Source of the DNA: Tubulanus polymorphus
Lineage: Eukaryota > Nemertea > Palaeonemertea > Tubulaniformes > Tubulanidae
Assembly (NCBI RefSeq): GCF_964204645.1
Contig: NC_134029.1
Location: forward strand, 21,966,450-22,030,449
DNA: 64,000 nt
Direction: 5' to 3'
The position numbers and the translations under genes are program-made. Each line of letters starts with the position of its first letter. The stretch's first letter is position 1. Below are positions 26,739-38,282 of this stretch, in pieces. The notes beneath the pieces are model-generated. The model was not told the origin of the DNA and ran no database searches. It saw only the letters and a program-made list of their open reading frames with translations.

Positions 26739-28539
26739 ATCTTATTTACACTATTAGTTGCAGACATTTTGTACGCGGGTGCATCGCGTTATTTAATACA
26801 AAAAATCATTGTGATCAAGATATCTTTCTTTTGTTTTATATTTTGTTGTTAATCTTGTAAATACCTAAGAGAAAAAAGAAAAGTATACGAGGAATGGAGA
26901 AAAATATTTATCAGTTAGTTTGTGGAATTTCTTTGCTGCCATCTTTACTTTTTGTGATATTGGAGTATGCTGTGAATGTCCACACACTAGAGCGCTGGCT
27001 CATTCCCGCCTTAGATAGTCAACCTCCCCTAACTGACCAACTGGGACTGGTAAAATTGGTTCGAGGCAAGCGAAGTCCCAGGTATGGACGAAGGAAAAGA
27101 TTTAGTCTTTAGTGCATTTAGACTTGAGTTAAAAGTCCGCGTCAGTTGGACATGTCCGAGTAAAGTCTGGTTTACCGACAGGTGGTGCTGTTTACTGTTT
27201 CGCTGAAGGCTGCGTTTTCTCCACAGTAATTAGCCTATCCTACTATACTGATCACTAACATCTTATATTTACAAGTAGAAACACTATAATAGTTGTTATA
27301 TCAATAACTCCAGCTTATGATCATTTGCTTATACTTCTGGGAAAGCTAACATTGCTCTGAAAATCACTGGTCCGATTGATATGATTTGTTTTACGGTCGT
27401 CTCTACGAGCGATGGGACTCGTTGGATTTTCTGGTTCGCTCGAACTCCAAGAATTTGCAGTCGTGTTGAATTAGATCGTAGAAGAGAAGATATTTTATAG
27501 AAGCTATCCGTATTTGATGGAAAATCAATTGAACGACCGTCTTATCACTTCTTGTCTAATAACGATTTGTGGTTGTTGCAGTGGAACTTCGTAACAACGA
27601 ACTTCTGGGGACTAAAGCCGGGCGTAGGTCGGCCTTGCGACGCGACGCGATCGTCGCGTTGCGTCACAAGTGGCCGCGCAAGTCGGTTGCGACGCGATTG
27701 TCAGCGACTGTGTGCGACTAGTTGCTGCCAGTCGCAACAGCACGCGGGTCGGTTGCGACGGTCGCGTGGCGTTGCAGAAAATAGAACATGTGCGACTCAT
27801 TGCGACTGGCGTCGCTGGCAGTCGCAACCCGTCGCTGGCAGTCGCAAGGTAGCGTAGGTCGGTGAGTCGTTGCGACGCAATCGTCGCTGGCAGTCGCAGT
27901 GAATCGCGTCGCAGTGAGTCGCAAGCCGTCGCAAGGCCGACCTACGCCCGCCTTAAGGTGATATGTTAGACGGTGTATTGTTGCGATCCGCATGAGATTG
28001 GCAAGTTCGTAGATTTCCACGTTTCGAAAAAGAAAATACATGTAATTGGGAGATCTTAAATTCATTTGATAATGAATACTACATTTATTCAAAACTATGA
28101 CCTTTTAATATGTATTAATTACAAAAAACAGCTGCCATCTAATTATTATTACGTACATAGTAAATGATTGATAAAATAAGCTACACATTCATGCTACGTA
28201 TAGAATGTATGTAATATAAACGTCACAGACCCGCGAGAGATTACTGGTTTTTAAACCCCAAAACTTTTCGAAGTTCCTACGTTCTACGTTCGAAGCTGTA
28301 AATTAAATCAAAGGTTTCGAAAACGTCGGCGCTTCTTATAAGTAAGCAGTGAATTTATGCTTTTGCACGCAAATTACTACGGAGACTAATACGACTTTAT
28401 TTCCATTGCAAAACATAGAAATAAAAACCACCTCAGATCATTGAACACGGGGAACGTCTTCACATATCATTTCAACGATCATAAATGCTTGGTTTTGATA
28501 TTATCCCTGATAAATGGATGATATGTTAAGCCAGAACGA
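26739..28539. other. Intergenic region with a MITE-like element
   Basis: The 3' flank of the GON4-like gene. The only distinct structure is the CpG-rich element at 27615-27954. The open frames across that element on both strands reflect its GTCGC-type repetition, not genes. Confidence 0.55.
27615..27954. mobile_element. CpG-rich MITE-like element, about 340 bp
   Basis: The termini are inverted repeats of about 28 bp: GCGTAGGTCGGCCTTGCGAC near the left end and its exact complement near the right end, with one or two mismatches at the outermost bases. The interior is built of overlapping GTCGC and GCGAC words and is far richer in CpG than its AT-rich surroundings. No transposase is encoded. 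TAA and TTA trinucleotides at the edges hint at a TA-rich target, but no clean duplication is seen. Confidence 0.75.
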
Positions 28540-30907
28540 CTATAAAGGATTTGGTTCATCGTTCAGCAGCATTTGTTCCAAGATGTTTTGCTCGTTTTCT
28601 AGTGTACACTGACACATTGGACATCCTAATTCGTCCTTCTTATATCCGGATAGACATTCGTATTCGCACGCTAATTCCTTACAAACCACTCCACGCGCTA
28701 GCTTCGATCCGTAACCAGTGATGACTGAAATAAAAGCGCGAAAGATAGATTCACATATTTGTTGTTATTTCAGATTCTTTCGTAATCTATGCACCAATCC
28801 TGCAAATGAATTTCATTCAATCGTGCATCAATTTCATTCAATCCGAATATCTCAATATCCATTACAGTCACCCGATTGATCTGAGAAAAATGCAGTGCTT
28901 CAAATCAAAAGAAATTATTCGATACAGTTTTGCTAAACAAAAGATTAGTTTTTCAGATGTTACGTATACGGGTGAATCATCAATTACCCATTGAATATAC
29001 AAATGGAATGGAAGCTCGATTTACAACCGTTTCCCAACGCGAGAGTGACAAAACTTCTAGTATAGCAGCACAAATCGGATTATAACTCGTCAGTCGTTTT
29101 CATGGTTATTGCATCTGGGACTGATGTTTGACAACTTACTGCGTTCAGTAGAATGAACATTAGGAATTCATATGATTAACATTGTCATTTGGTAAATGTA
29201 TATTCTCCCTTTGTCGGTGTTTTCTTGTGGCGATAGACCGCCAGATCGAATGGTGGGTGTAGAACAAATTGAACATGACCAATTTTCATTGAACGATCAG
29301 CGTGAAGTGGTAGGCAAAGAGTGCGCATTGTAATTGCCACCGATGACGAAGGGACAAATTTCGACATTCGAAAAATTTGTTTAGTTATCGAAACTATTTG
29401 CCTAACATTGCTATCGAAGTCTTGAGTCGTATGTTGGACGTACTTAACCATACGGCCGGTTACTCAGAGCGTGGCTGTTCACACGGAATGTCTGAACAAT
29501 CTTAATAAAGTTTGCGCTACATTCTGCGACAAATTCCTCTTTTGAAAGATTTCCCTTTACGAAAAGCAAAATAAACACGTTGTCTTCTGACTTTAACATT
29601 TCTATTTGATAGAATAATGTCTGTATAATATTTGAGAATTTCTTAATCATTATTTCCTTGAGTTTATTTTCGTCTCTGGAATTGTGGTAAGCGGAGTAAC
29701 TATAAAATACCACGATCGTTTCATTCTGCGCGTACACATTTACAACGAGGTCCGTGCCAAGAAACAACCGCGGAAATATAGCTAATTATCGCCGTGGTTA
29801 ATGAGAACCCGCTGTTTGTTCAAAACAAAACCCACGTGGTCGATAGCTAGGTAATTATTTTATGATGATGCGGGTTGAATTGTGGTGAACCGTTTGCGGG
29901 ATGGTGTGAGATAGGAAATCAGGTGTAGCCCTGTAGTTTAATTCTACGAAATCGTGCAACTCGTGAACATAGGTTTTCATGCACCTTAAAAAGAAGATAA
30001 TTACCCAGGTTTTTAAAGCACTCAGGATCTGGAGAAGAACTGGCCGAATTGGTAAAATTACTGATAAACAAACTATCATTGGTAGCACAGACAGGACACA
30101 CAATATTTGCCTATATACTGCTCCTCTAGCAACGTCACTTACTTATTGGTGGCGGTCTGCATTTACATAAAGGGCAACCGCCTGGTCCCGGAACGAATCC
30201 GAATTGACACCATTTAGCGCAGATTATACACTCCCGATCTTCCTTCATGTATTCATCTTCAGTGTCTCGTGGTGTCACTGGACTCCCTTTTCAAAATCAA
30301 ACCAAAACGATTGGAAATTAAAAATGCAGGTCGAACATGGTGACAGAACATGTAATGAGAAATGAAAATCGTCAAAAGAACATAACGACTCAACACAACG
30401 CATCGCAGCATTAGTCGTGCAATATGTCACGCTAGCGCATGGCCCAATTTCAAAATAGATTGCTTAATGATATGACGAAACGCACCCGCATGTGGTATTA
30501 GAATGAGTGACGTAAAGTCTACAATATTAGATGACGAATTCTATTGCGATTGTGTCATTTTATTCATATTTGCCATGATATGAATTTATCTTTAATAAAA
30601 ATTAGATGCGTACATTCTTTTAAGAACAACCGAACAGATTGCCCAGATCTAGTTTCGATGTAAAAACACTTGAAATTGAAATTGAATTCTTTTTCGAAAT
30701 AGATTCCGTTAAGAAATGAAGGCGCGTCGAATTCCCTACACAATTGATACGTAATTCCATTCATTGAAATTTTTTTCGTTAAAAGTTTATATGCTATAGT
30801 TTTCTTATGGAAAGGTTGACTTGGAACATAATTCTCGTCGGATCCTACTCACCCGTGGTCAATGAAATTATTCCAATCGCCAGCAGAATAATCACAAACA
30901 ACTGCAT
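28540..30907 (-). CDS. Secreted protein with two antistasin-like domains (protease-inhibitor type)
   Basis: Three exons on the minus strand, 30853-30907, 30143-30286 and 28540-28724, join in phase (384 nt, 127 residues). Exon 1 encodes a signal peptide (MQLFVIILLAIGIISLTTG). Exons 2 and 3 each encode a six-cysteine unit of antistasin spacing, C-x(2-3)-C-x3-C-x(9-10)-C-x2-C-x-C, visible as CIICAKWC...GCPLCKC and CKELACEYEC...GCPMCQC. One domain per exon suggests exon duplication. Antistasin-family proteins inhibit serine proteases through a reactive loop in each domain (family knowledge). Target and tissue are unknown. A TATAAA-type box lies at 30954-30961, about 50 nt upstream of the ATG. Confidence 0.8.
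29185..29767 (-). pseudogene. Two overlapping reading frames in the antistasin-like gene's intron; possible decayed gene
   Basis: A 107-codon frame (29444-29767, begins with TTG) is followed, with an 8-nt overlap and a frame shift, by an 88-codon frame (29185-29451, begins with ATG). Together they give nearly 600 nt of continuous open sequence on the minus strand, long for this AT-rich DNA. The first frame has alternating hydrophobic stretches like a folded domain, but I recognise no family. It could be a broken gene, exons of an unseen gene, or chance. Confidence 0.3.
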
Positions 30908-30953
30908 TTTGAGGTAAGAACTCGTGTCTGTTGTCTTCGACGCGCGCATACGC

Positions 30954-30961
30954 TTTATAAA
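30954..30961 (-). promoter_or_regulatory. TATA box of the antistasin-like gene
   Basis: TTTATAAA about 50 nt upstream of the signal-peptide ATG at 30907. The position is appropriate for a short 5' leader. Confidence 0.5.
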
Positions 30962-32009
30962 CTTGTTCCGTAAAGTAGGACTTTTATTACCGCAGTTTAC
31001 TATGCGTTACCGCCGCGAACCGCGATCTGAATGGACTGAGATAGGTGTTAAATTGTCGAGCGTGCGGGTGTCATCTATCTGAGAAATTAATAATTTGACT
31101 ATTTATGGATACATCGAGTTTCGTTCAGACAATATCACATGAAGTGACAATGTTGAAAATGAAATGGAAATAATGCGGGCCTAAGAATGATTTTGACATC
31201 GTTGAAAAGGCAATGAGTCATTACGAAACTTGCATAGGCGGATGTGGTTGTGTAGGCTATGAATATGAATTTTATGACTCATTAGTGACCGACCATTATA
31301 TTCGTGAAAAAAACTTATTTGTCACTTGTCAGTTTTTCTTTAGAAATTTAGGCTGGTAATTTCGTAATCATATCGAATAGCTTAGTCCTGTTATGCACCT
31401 GAAAATATAATAGATGGCATGCGCATAGACTTATGTATTTGCAAAGCCCAAAAATATCGGAATGAAAAGGAAATTCTTTTTTGGGGGGGCTGACATGGAT
31501 TTCCTAGTCATATAAACGTTTTACATTGTATTGAGCGTCATTACATTAATTAATTAAACTTGTATTTACATATTTTCTATCTTTCTTTTTTAGATTTTTG
31601 AATTTTCAACCGACTGACAAATGTATACAGTTGAAATCGAATGTACATTTAGGAAAACGTTTTGAACGTGCGTCTGGTGAGATTCGATATACCCAAAACA
31701 AACATTCGTTGTCATCAGCAAATATCAATTTGAATCGAACATTTTTCATTGAGTTTTAGATTTCGTCAAAACAACACGCTGTGAAACGGTTGAACACAGT
31801 TCCACGGTTCAAAGGATTATGATTTTACTGCAGTAAAAATATAACATGGCTATTTCAATAAATAATCAAATATTCACTTTTGAAGACCGATTTATCAACT
31901 TAACTCGCCGCGTCAGCTGTTAGGACATTTTATCTTTGCGCAAAAAAGCTGTATTTGACTAAACAGTATTTACCTGTTCGTATATTTGCTAATATAATAT
32001 CCATGAAGG

Positions 32010-32017
32010 TATATAAA
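32010..32017 (+). promoter_or_regulatory. TATA box of the 18-cysteine secreted protein gene
   Basis: TATATAAA lies about 45 nt upstream of the ATG at 32062, leaving room for a short leader. Confidence 0.5.
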
Positions 32018-32061
32018 TCTACAAATACGCATCACAAAATAGTTAGATTTATGTGGATCAA

Positions 32062-33447
32062 ATGATGATGCAGCTTTTGGTAACTCTCTTCATTATCGGT
32101 AAGATTCTCAGTGATGCGGATTCTCTTTTACTTTCGAAGATAATCGATTTTAAACTTCAAAAAATCTTCAATAAATAAATATGTTTTTTTGCAATGAAAA
32201 TATATCATCGTTAGGACTAGAAGGAATAGAATTACTTTACATGACCCGTATGTTCACTTTGGCAGGGCTGACCGGGAGTACGGTATATGCCGCCTGTTCG
32301 CCCGGTATGTACATCAATACCTGCGAACGTCTGAACCTGTATGATAAGTTTCCGGCTGAAGAATGCGACAGTTTCAACGTAAAAGGCAACCAGTATTGCT
32401 GCGAACACAGGGTTTGCCGAAAGGGTGAAACTGAAGAACGATGTATGAGGGCTTGCGTTAACAACTACCTTCTTTGTTCCCTAGAGAGAAAGGTATGCAT
32501 TATGTGTTCGTCTTTATTGTCAATGAATTATTTTGTTATGTGGATGGAGCCCATTTTGCATCCACTTCAAGTGGGAATCGGAATTTTGAAAATGAGTTTG
32601 AACTATTTTCTCAATAAATGGACGAGTGATTACTCAGTCGGCTGGACCCATAAGTTCCAGAGTTCCGAATTGAACCCATCAGGATAACTTTATTTCAGGT
32701 CCGACCTACCGCCGCTGTCGCGCAGCGTTGCACCGATTTCTTTAATTCTCGACGTTACTGCAACATGGGCTGTTTCTCGAAGAGGTGCTCCGATACCCTG
32801 GACGCGTACGAGGCGTTAGAAGATAAAAGCAGATACCCTCTAGATGTAACAAAGTTTGAAAATGAATGCACCTGTTTGTATGAATTAGAGTGCGACATTT
32901 CATGCTGGAATGGATTCGATGTAACTAATCTTAACATCGGTAAGTTATTTGTATAAAACGGAAACACAGATAGTAATTTGCAGGTTAACTAGATACCACC
33001 GCTACTAGTGCATCTTCATTAGGTGACTGAGTTTACCTGATGATGATGCTTCTCTACCTAGGCTGTAGCGAAAGTTCGCACTGAAGCCTTCAAAGTACTA
33101 TCTTTCTTGGCGTTTTACTGATCCGTCACTAGGTTAACGCGGCAGCTCTGCAACTTTTCGGCCGATTTCAATTCTTCACATCGATTATAGGATCAAAGCT
33201 AAGCATGGATCATTCCTTCGTCGATTGGAGATTTCTAAGAGCGGATTAGATTTTGAGTTTATTTTCAGGTTGGAATAAGATTTATCACCATCCACAAGAT
33301 CTGCCCGATGTGCAGAGATCATACCTAGCCGCGTACCACGATACTGTGAATTACTACGGGAATTGTGACGCCGAGTATTCAAATGATTGGCAAAATAAAC
33401 GCGCTAAAATCCTGAAAATAATCGATGACGTGAAAAATTTGAAATAA
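32062..33447 (+). CDS. Secreted cysteine-rich protein of unknown family
   Basis: Four exons, 32062-32098, 32266-32492, 32699-32939 and 33269-33447, join in phase (684 nt, 227 residues). The first encodes a hydrophobic signal peptide (MMMQLLVTLFIIG...) with probable cleavage before the first Cys. The mature part has 18 cysteines, an even number suited to disulfides, including a CC pair and an ECTC motif. The last 60 residues are cysteine-poor and lysine-rich. An AATAAA signal follows at 33495-33500. I do not recognise the fold. Cysteine spacing does not match antistasin, EGF, WAP or Kazal domains. An extracellular role is inferred from the signal peptide; the function is unknown. Confidence 0.78.
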
Positions 33448-35020
33448 AATCGTATATTTTTTGTTCAACTCACGGAATCAAGTGTTGTCTATGAAATAAA
33501 GGAATTTCCTCGCAATTTGAAGACAGCATAGTTTTTTACTTTATAAAATTTTAGGAAACTCTTCAATATCAAACTTCAAATGATTGTTGGTCGCGGTATT
33601 TGTTTTGTTTTTTCAAGGAACTCGACTCAAAAAACTCGGCTACCTAAACGACTGGCTTTGTGTCTGGCAATCAATAATGTGCTGCTTGATAAGAGCTTGG
33701 AGTTATTATTTTGGTAACGTAATTACTCCAGGCCCTCCAACCATTTAAATGGTACCTGGAGGTTAAAGACATCGCAATGCATTACCCCGATGGGACAAGT
33801 ATTTGCTATCTTACCATAAGGTGCTGCCGCTATGCTCATCGTTAGCGGATTTTTCATACACTAACAAGAACATAATCTGGCAATCAGTGAGATGCCTCGT
33901 AAACCGATTGCCAGAGTCGTTCCATATTAGTGTATTAAAATTCCGCTAACGATGAGCGTTGCGGCAGCACCGTACGGTTTATCGGGGAAGCGCCAAAGCG
34001 GACTTTTGAAAATTACTTTCCACTGAGATATCAGTTCCACAACTGTCTGATCCACAAAATAAGTCCAAAATTGTCAATTCTGTTGATTTTGTAGGCTTTT
34101 GACTATCACACGTTCGTAATTTCTGATTTTCCCAGGATACGAACACGACAGGAGTTGTAGATATATTGGTATAGACAGTTGTGTTTTTGTGTTGAGATGA
34201 TTGACGAATTACACAATGAATGTTAATATCTTATATATACATAATGGTTGCTATTTACAATAAACAAAACATGATAGTTTAAAACTATGGATATTAATTG
34301 TCTGAGCGGAACTCTACATTCCATTCAGGCCTAGCAATTTTACTAATCTTTTTACTTTCATTGACAAAACATTGAAGATATACGTATGGTTATCGCACTT
34401 CTCAGTATGATTGAAAACATTCTTATCTTCGTTTTGTTCTATCTTTTACCCAATGGCACACAAACGACAGGGTTACTACCACTTCATTACATTAACCTGC
34501 CGCGTTTATCATCGAATGTGTATTCAATATTGACAAAGTACGAGCTCAATGTCGTAAGTTAAGGTAGGCCAAAATATCACGAAGAAAGCTAAACAGAATG
34601 AGAATATCCTTCACTAGCTACAAACTTCGGTCGTGGAGGTTTGTATATATCTGAAATTCTAATTTCAGTGCCTGAACATACGTCATGTTGTTCTTGAATA
34701 TATATAATAAGGCTGTGTATATGTCCGGTAATCACTTGAAACCTCTTCAATGTCATATATATTAGGACCGTCTTCATTTGTGTTTGGTTGAGATCGCTAA
34801 AATCTGAAATTAATTTCGGTCTCTTGGACACAGTATGTATCATGATTGTTGCTTGCAAACCATTTGATACGATATACACTACAAAATCACATATTTCAAT
34901 TTAGGGCCTTTTTATGGCAATGCGATGTTTTCATCGTATTCTATCACGCATAAAACACCAATGAAATATTCTGTGCGAGATGAATTCTGAATAATTCTGA
35001 ATTATTATGCAGCTTTTGAA
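33448..35020. other. Intergenic region with a hairpin element
   Basis: The 3' flank of the secreted-protein gene and the 5' flank of the mitochondrial carrier. Contains the imperfect inverted repeat at 33814-33977. Other frames are short and featureless. Confidence 0.5.
33814..33977. repeat. Imperfect inverted repeat (about 70-nt arms)
   Basis: The left arm has GGTGCTGCCGC, CTCATCGTTAGCGGA and a TCTGGCAATC inner end. The right arm mirrors these with a few mismatches and small bulges. A loop of about 20 nt separates them. It could be a MITE or a hairpin RNA source. Confidence 0.75.
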
Positions 35021-36337
35021 ATGGAAGGCAACGGTGTAACTGTGAACGATTATGTAGCGGGAGCTTTTGGGGGTAAAGTATATATAAGACAAATCGATCT
35101 CACCGAATGCATGGACGGTTAGTGGAAAAAAATACGCTTTTACTTGTTTTTTTTCCAGGTTTGGCCGGGCTATTAGTCGGGCATCCTTTTGATACGACGA
35201 AGGTAAGACAATCCGGCTCAAGGGTACAGATACAAATACGAGTTAAATCGATCTTACCTATACCTCACTTAAGTCTGGTGTCTTAATAGCATTCCTGGAA
35301 AAATGATATATTGCATGAATTATTTTCAAAAAGGTAAACTACCAAGTCGATAAAAGCCACGGGAAGACTACAGTACATGTAATCAGAACAATCGGTCAGC
35401 ACGGATTGGTACGTATTTTTCATATGATTCTATCATTCCTATTTCTTATAAAAATGTTCATTACTATCATCTCTCGCGAATCCAGGCTCACGGTTTTTTT
35501 CGAGGCTTAGGATTGCCTCTGGTATCGTACGGCGTCGTGAACTCGGTATTTTTCGGCGTTTACAGCAATACACTGAACGCTCTAGAAGATGGACGAGCTC
35601 GGACAACACCCTGTTATAGAAATATCGTTTTAGCTGGTTTTACTGGTGGCATAGCGCAAGTATTCATCGCCTGTCCGACTGAAGTTATCAAAGTGAGACT
35701 GCAGTCCCAGGTTGGACGAGGTAAACGTTATCTTTAAAAAAAGTAGAATACGTCAAGACATTTCAAAATTGCTCACGATTCTATTTTTGGTGATGGGATA
35801 GCGTATTTCATGTCATGTTAGATAAGTATACGTATTTCATTTTAAGGGGGAGGTGTAGATCATCATATGAAATCGAAAAATTACGACAAAGGTCCAATAG
35901 ACTGTTTTAAAAATCTGTACCAGCAAGGTGGACTACGGAGAGTGTACAGGGGGTTCACTATCAACGCAATTAGGGATCTACCCGCCAGCGCCGCCTATTG
36001 GGTTGTTTACACGTGGTTTATGGAGCAGACGAGCACGAAATTCGACAAACACGGAATTATGTGTGAACTAGTCTCAGGAGGAATGGCCGGGGTTTTATCC
36101 TGGTATATGATCATGCCGTTTGACGTCATCAAAAGTCGAATGCAAGCTGATACGTTCGGAACGAAATACGCCAACACAATCGATTGCGTGAAACAGAGCT
36201 ACAAGTTAGATGGAATCAGAGTATTTATGAAAGGTTCGCTTGTAACTGCTCTGCGAGCATTTCCAGTCAATGCAGCTACGATGTTAGTTTACCAGAAATG
36301 TATGTTGTTTTTCAATGCTAATAAAATCAATGTATGA
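35021..36337 (+). CDS. Mitochondrial carrier, SLC25A45/A47/A48 type
   Basis: Five exons, 35021-35072, 35159-35202, 35334-35408, 35486-35720 and 35847-36337, join in phase to 298 residues, the normal carrier length. Three P-x-[DE]-x-x-[KR] signatures mark the three repeats: PFDTTK (27-32), PTEVIK (121-126) and PFDVIK (227-232). Each follows an odd-numbered helix. Residues such as VVNSVFFGVYSNTL, DVIKSRMQAD and RAFPVNAAT match the SLC25A45/A47/A48 branch closely. Such carriers exchange small solutes across the inner mitochondrial membrane. Human members have been linked to choline (A48) and methylated amino acids (A45), but the substrate here is inference. The second signature has Thr-Glu where Phe-Asp is common. 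The exon-3 acceptor has a weak pyrimidine tract. An AATAAA overlaps the end of the frame (36320-36325). Confidence 0.9.
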
Positions 36338-36575
36338 TAGCTTTTAAGTTAGAAAAAAAAAGCGATTGATCAGTAATTTCTAAATATTTCTCTGAGCTTT
36401 GAGGATCTTATGTAAGGCACTTTAAAAAAGTGAATCATTATCAAAAATTATTGTCAGTACTTTCATAAAAAAATATACCGTATATGGCAAACCAACTTCT
36501 ATTGCTCCCCGTGGATAAAAGCAAGGAAAGTTTTTTAATCAGAGTTCCTTCTGTCGCCAACATTAATGAATTGCC

Positions 36576-38033
36576 ATGAAATTGCAACATATGTCAGCAA
36601 ATTTACTTTTCAATATCAACAGGTACATTTTCACATGTTTCGTATTTACTCAAATGAGTTGGTTATATACACAACGAAACATGTCTAACAAACCTTTGCG
36701 GCGTATGCTTAGTATTTGCGTAATTTTTTCCATAGTCATTTTCATATATGAAATACGTAAGCTATGGTCAAACCACGAGGGCGAAACGGATTTTGAAAAT
36801 ATGCCCGAATCGAAATGGCCTAAAGCCGGAGATACGATGCGCCAGAAAGTGAAGAAATTCGTCTCAAAAAATGGAACAGACTTCGAAAAAAATGAAAAAG
36901 TAGTGGACGCGAAAGAAAACGCGATGGCTGAACAGCATTTTCATCGATTTCTGAGGCAAGAATATGATAAAGTTCAGAATAGATATCATAAAGTGTTAAA
37001 ATCAGATATCGTTAAAGAGAAGGCGATCGCTGAAAATGTTCAATCTCAACAACAACAATCCGCTTCACATGCGGCTCTAGGACTGAACGAGCAAATGCAG
37101 TCGTATTTTAATCTGGTTGGTGCTCAAAATATCATCGGAAACCAATTCAAATTGAACGCAACCACGTCAACCAGCGCAATCGAAGATCAACATTTTGATG
37201 AGATGATGGATTTTCCCAAGAAGCACCCAACAATAGTAGAAGGTCCGTCGGAAGTGTGTCCTATCGGTCTGCAATTCATCATCGTCTGTTTCTCGATGTT
37301 TCGTAACGCAGAATCACGTGATGCGATACGGAATTCATACGGTCGATGGACGCTGAATAAACGATACAAATCTCGACTAGTTTTCATCACTGGATTGTTC
37401 TTCAACTCGCCGCACGAATACAAAAACAACGTTCTTTCGTCTGAATCTCGAGCTAACAAAGATATCATAATAACAAGATTGTCCACGTTGGATGAACTGA
37501 ACCGGTCTGTTCTTAATATTCCAGCCATGCAGTGGATCGATGAACACTGCTCGGGTGTGCAGTACGCAATTTTTGCAAATGATAACATAATGATTAACAT
37601 ACCGAAGTTGATAGACCAAATCAGTAATTTAGACCAGCGCCATCGTTACGAAGACTTTATTGGATGTTGTCGTTTGGCTAGAAATGCCGAATTTATCAGT
37701 TTGGTTGATTTTCCCAACGGCTGCTATTCCGGTGTGCAGAGATGCGTTGACGGAGCTTACCTTGTACCAGGTCGCGTTCTGCCGAAAATACTGAACGCTA
37801 CCGCGATCTCTACTGAATGTACAACAAGCGATCGATTTATTACCGGATTCTTAACGCGATATCTAGGCATTAAACTTCGCCATATCAACGGCTTTAGTTT
37901 TCAGGAACGAGGCCAATTTTCAGTCTGCAAATTCTACACTCAACTTTTGGCTCAAATTGTCTCCAAAGAAACGATGAGGAAATATTGGGATTTGTTGGAA
38001 AATTCAACCGCGATCGCCGAATTTTGCAAATAA
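36576..38033 (+). CDS. Divergent GT31 (beta-1,3-galactosyltransferase-like) type II membrane protein
   Basis: One intronless frame of 485 codons. The start may instead be the Met at 36681, which puts the single membrane helix (about 43-60 of the long form) close to the N-terminus, as in Golgi type II enzymes. Residues 70-225 form a charged, Gln-rich stem. Residues 230-450 resemble the Galactosyl_T fold: SRDAIRNSYG (247-256) corresponds to the RxAIRxTW block, and RCVDGAYLVPGRVLPKIL to the later YxxGxGYVLS block. The metal-binding DDD motif is altered to NDN (335-337), and the EDVxxG block is replaced by TSDRFITG. Family members add galactose or GlcNAc to glycans in the Golgi. Activity here is doubtful. 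An AATAAA follows at 38223-38228. Confidence 0.75.
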   Translation: MKLQHMSANLLFNINRYIFTCFVFTQMSWLYTQRNMSNKPLRRMLSICVIFSIVIFIYEIRKLWSNHEGETDFENMPESKWPKAGDTMRQKVKKFVSKNGTDFEKNEKVVDAKENAMAEQHFHRFLRQEYDKVQNRYHKVLKSDIVKEKAIAENVQSQQQQSASHAALGLNEQMQSYFNLVGAQNIIGNQFKLNATTSTSAIEDQHFDEMMDFPKKHPTIVEGPSEVCPIGLQFIIVCFSMFRNAESRDAIRNSYGRWTLNKRYKSRLVFITGLFFNSPHEYKNNVLSSESRANKDIIITRLSTLDELNRSVLNIPAMQWIDEHCSGVQYAIFANDNIMINIPKLIDQISNLDQRHRYEDFIGCCRLARNAEFISLVDFPNGCYSGVQRCVDGAYLVPGRVLPKILNATAISTECTTSDRFITGFLTRYLGIKLRHINGFSFQERGQFSVCKFYTQLLAQIVSKETMRKYWDLLENSTAIAEFCK

Positions 38034-38282
38034 CCGACTCCATTCATAATTTAGATATGGTAGATGAAGTGGGTTGTTTTTTATAAAAGAATATATAATG
38101 AGCTTGGTAATATATACTAAGATAAAAGTAAATGTTTATTTCTACTATTCATAAAATATATATACTTAAATTAATCTAAATTCAACAAGCATATCAAAAT
38201 GTGTATAATGGTATGACCTCATAATAAAATAGTTTGCTATCATTGTTTATACAAATTTTATACACTCATGATTTTTTAATTT

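Larger units (their letters stand above)
30908..32061. other. Divergent intergenic region
   Basis: Lies between the antistasin-like gene (minus) and the 18-cysteine secreted protein (plus), which diverge from it. No coding segment is seen. Each end carries a TATA-like box, so both promoters probably lie here. Confidence 0.55.

Noticed and set aside
27552-28092. Arg/Cys/Ala-rich frames on both strands over the CpG-rich element
   Set aside because: Produced by the GTCGC repeats of the MITE-like element and present on both strands, so not coding.
37187-37600. 137-codon antisense frame within the GT31-like gene
   Set aside because: The plus strand gives a full-length recognisable protein, and the antisense product resembles nothing.
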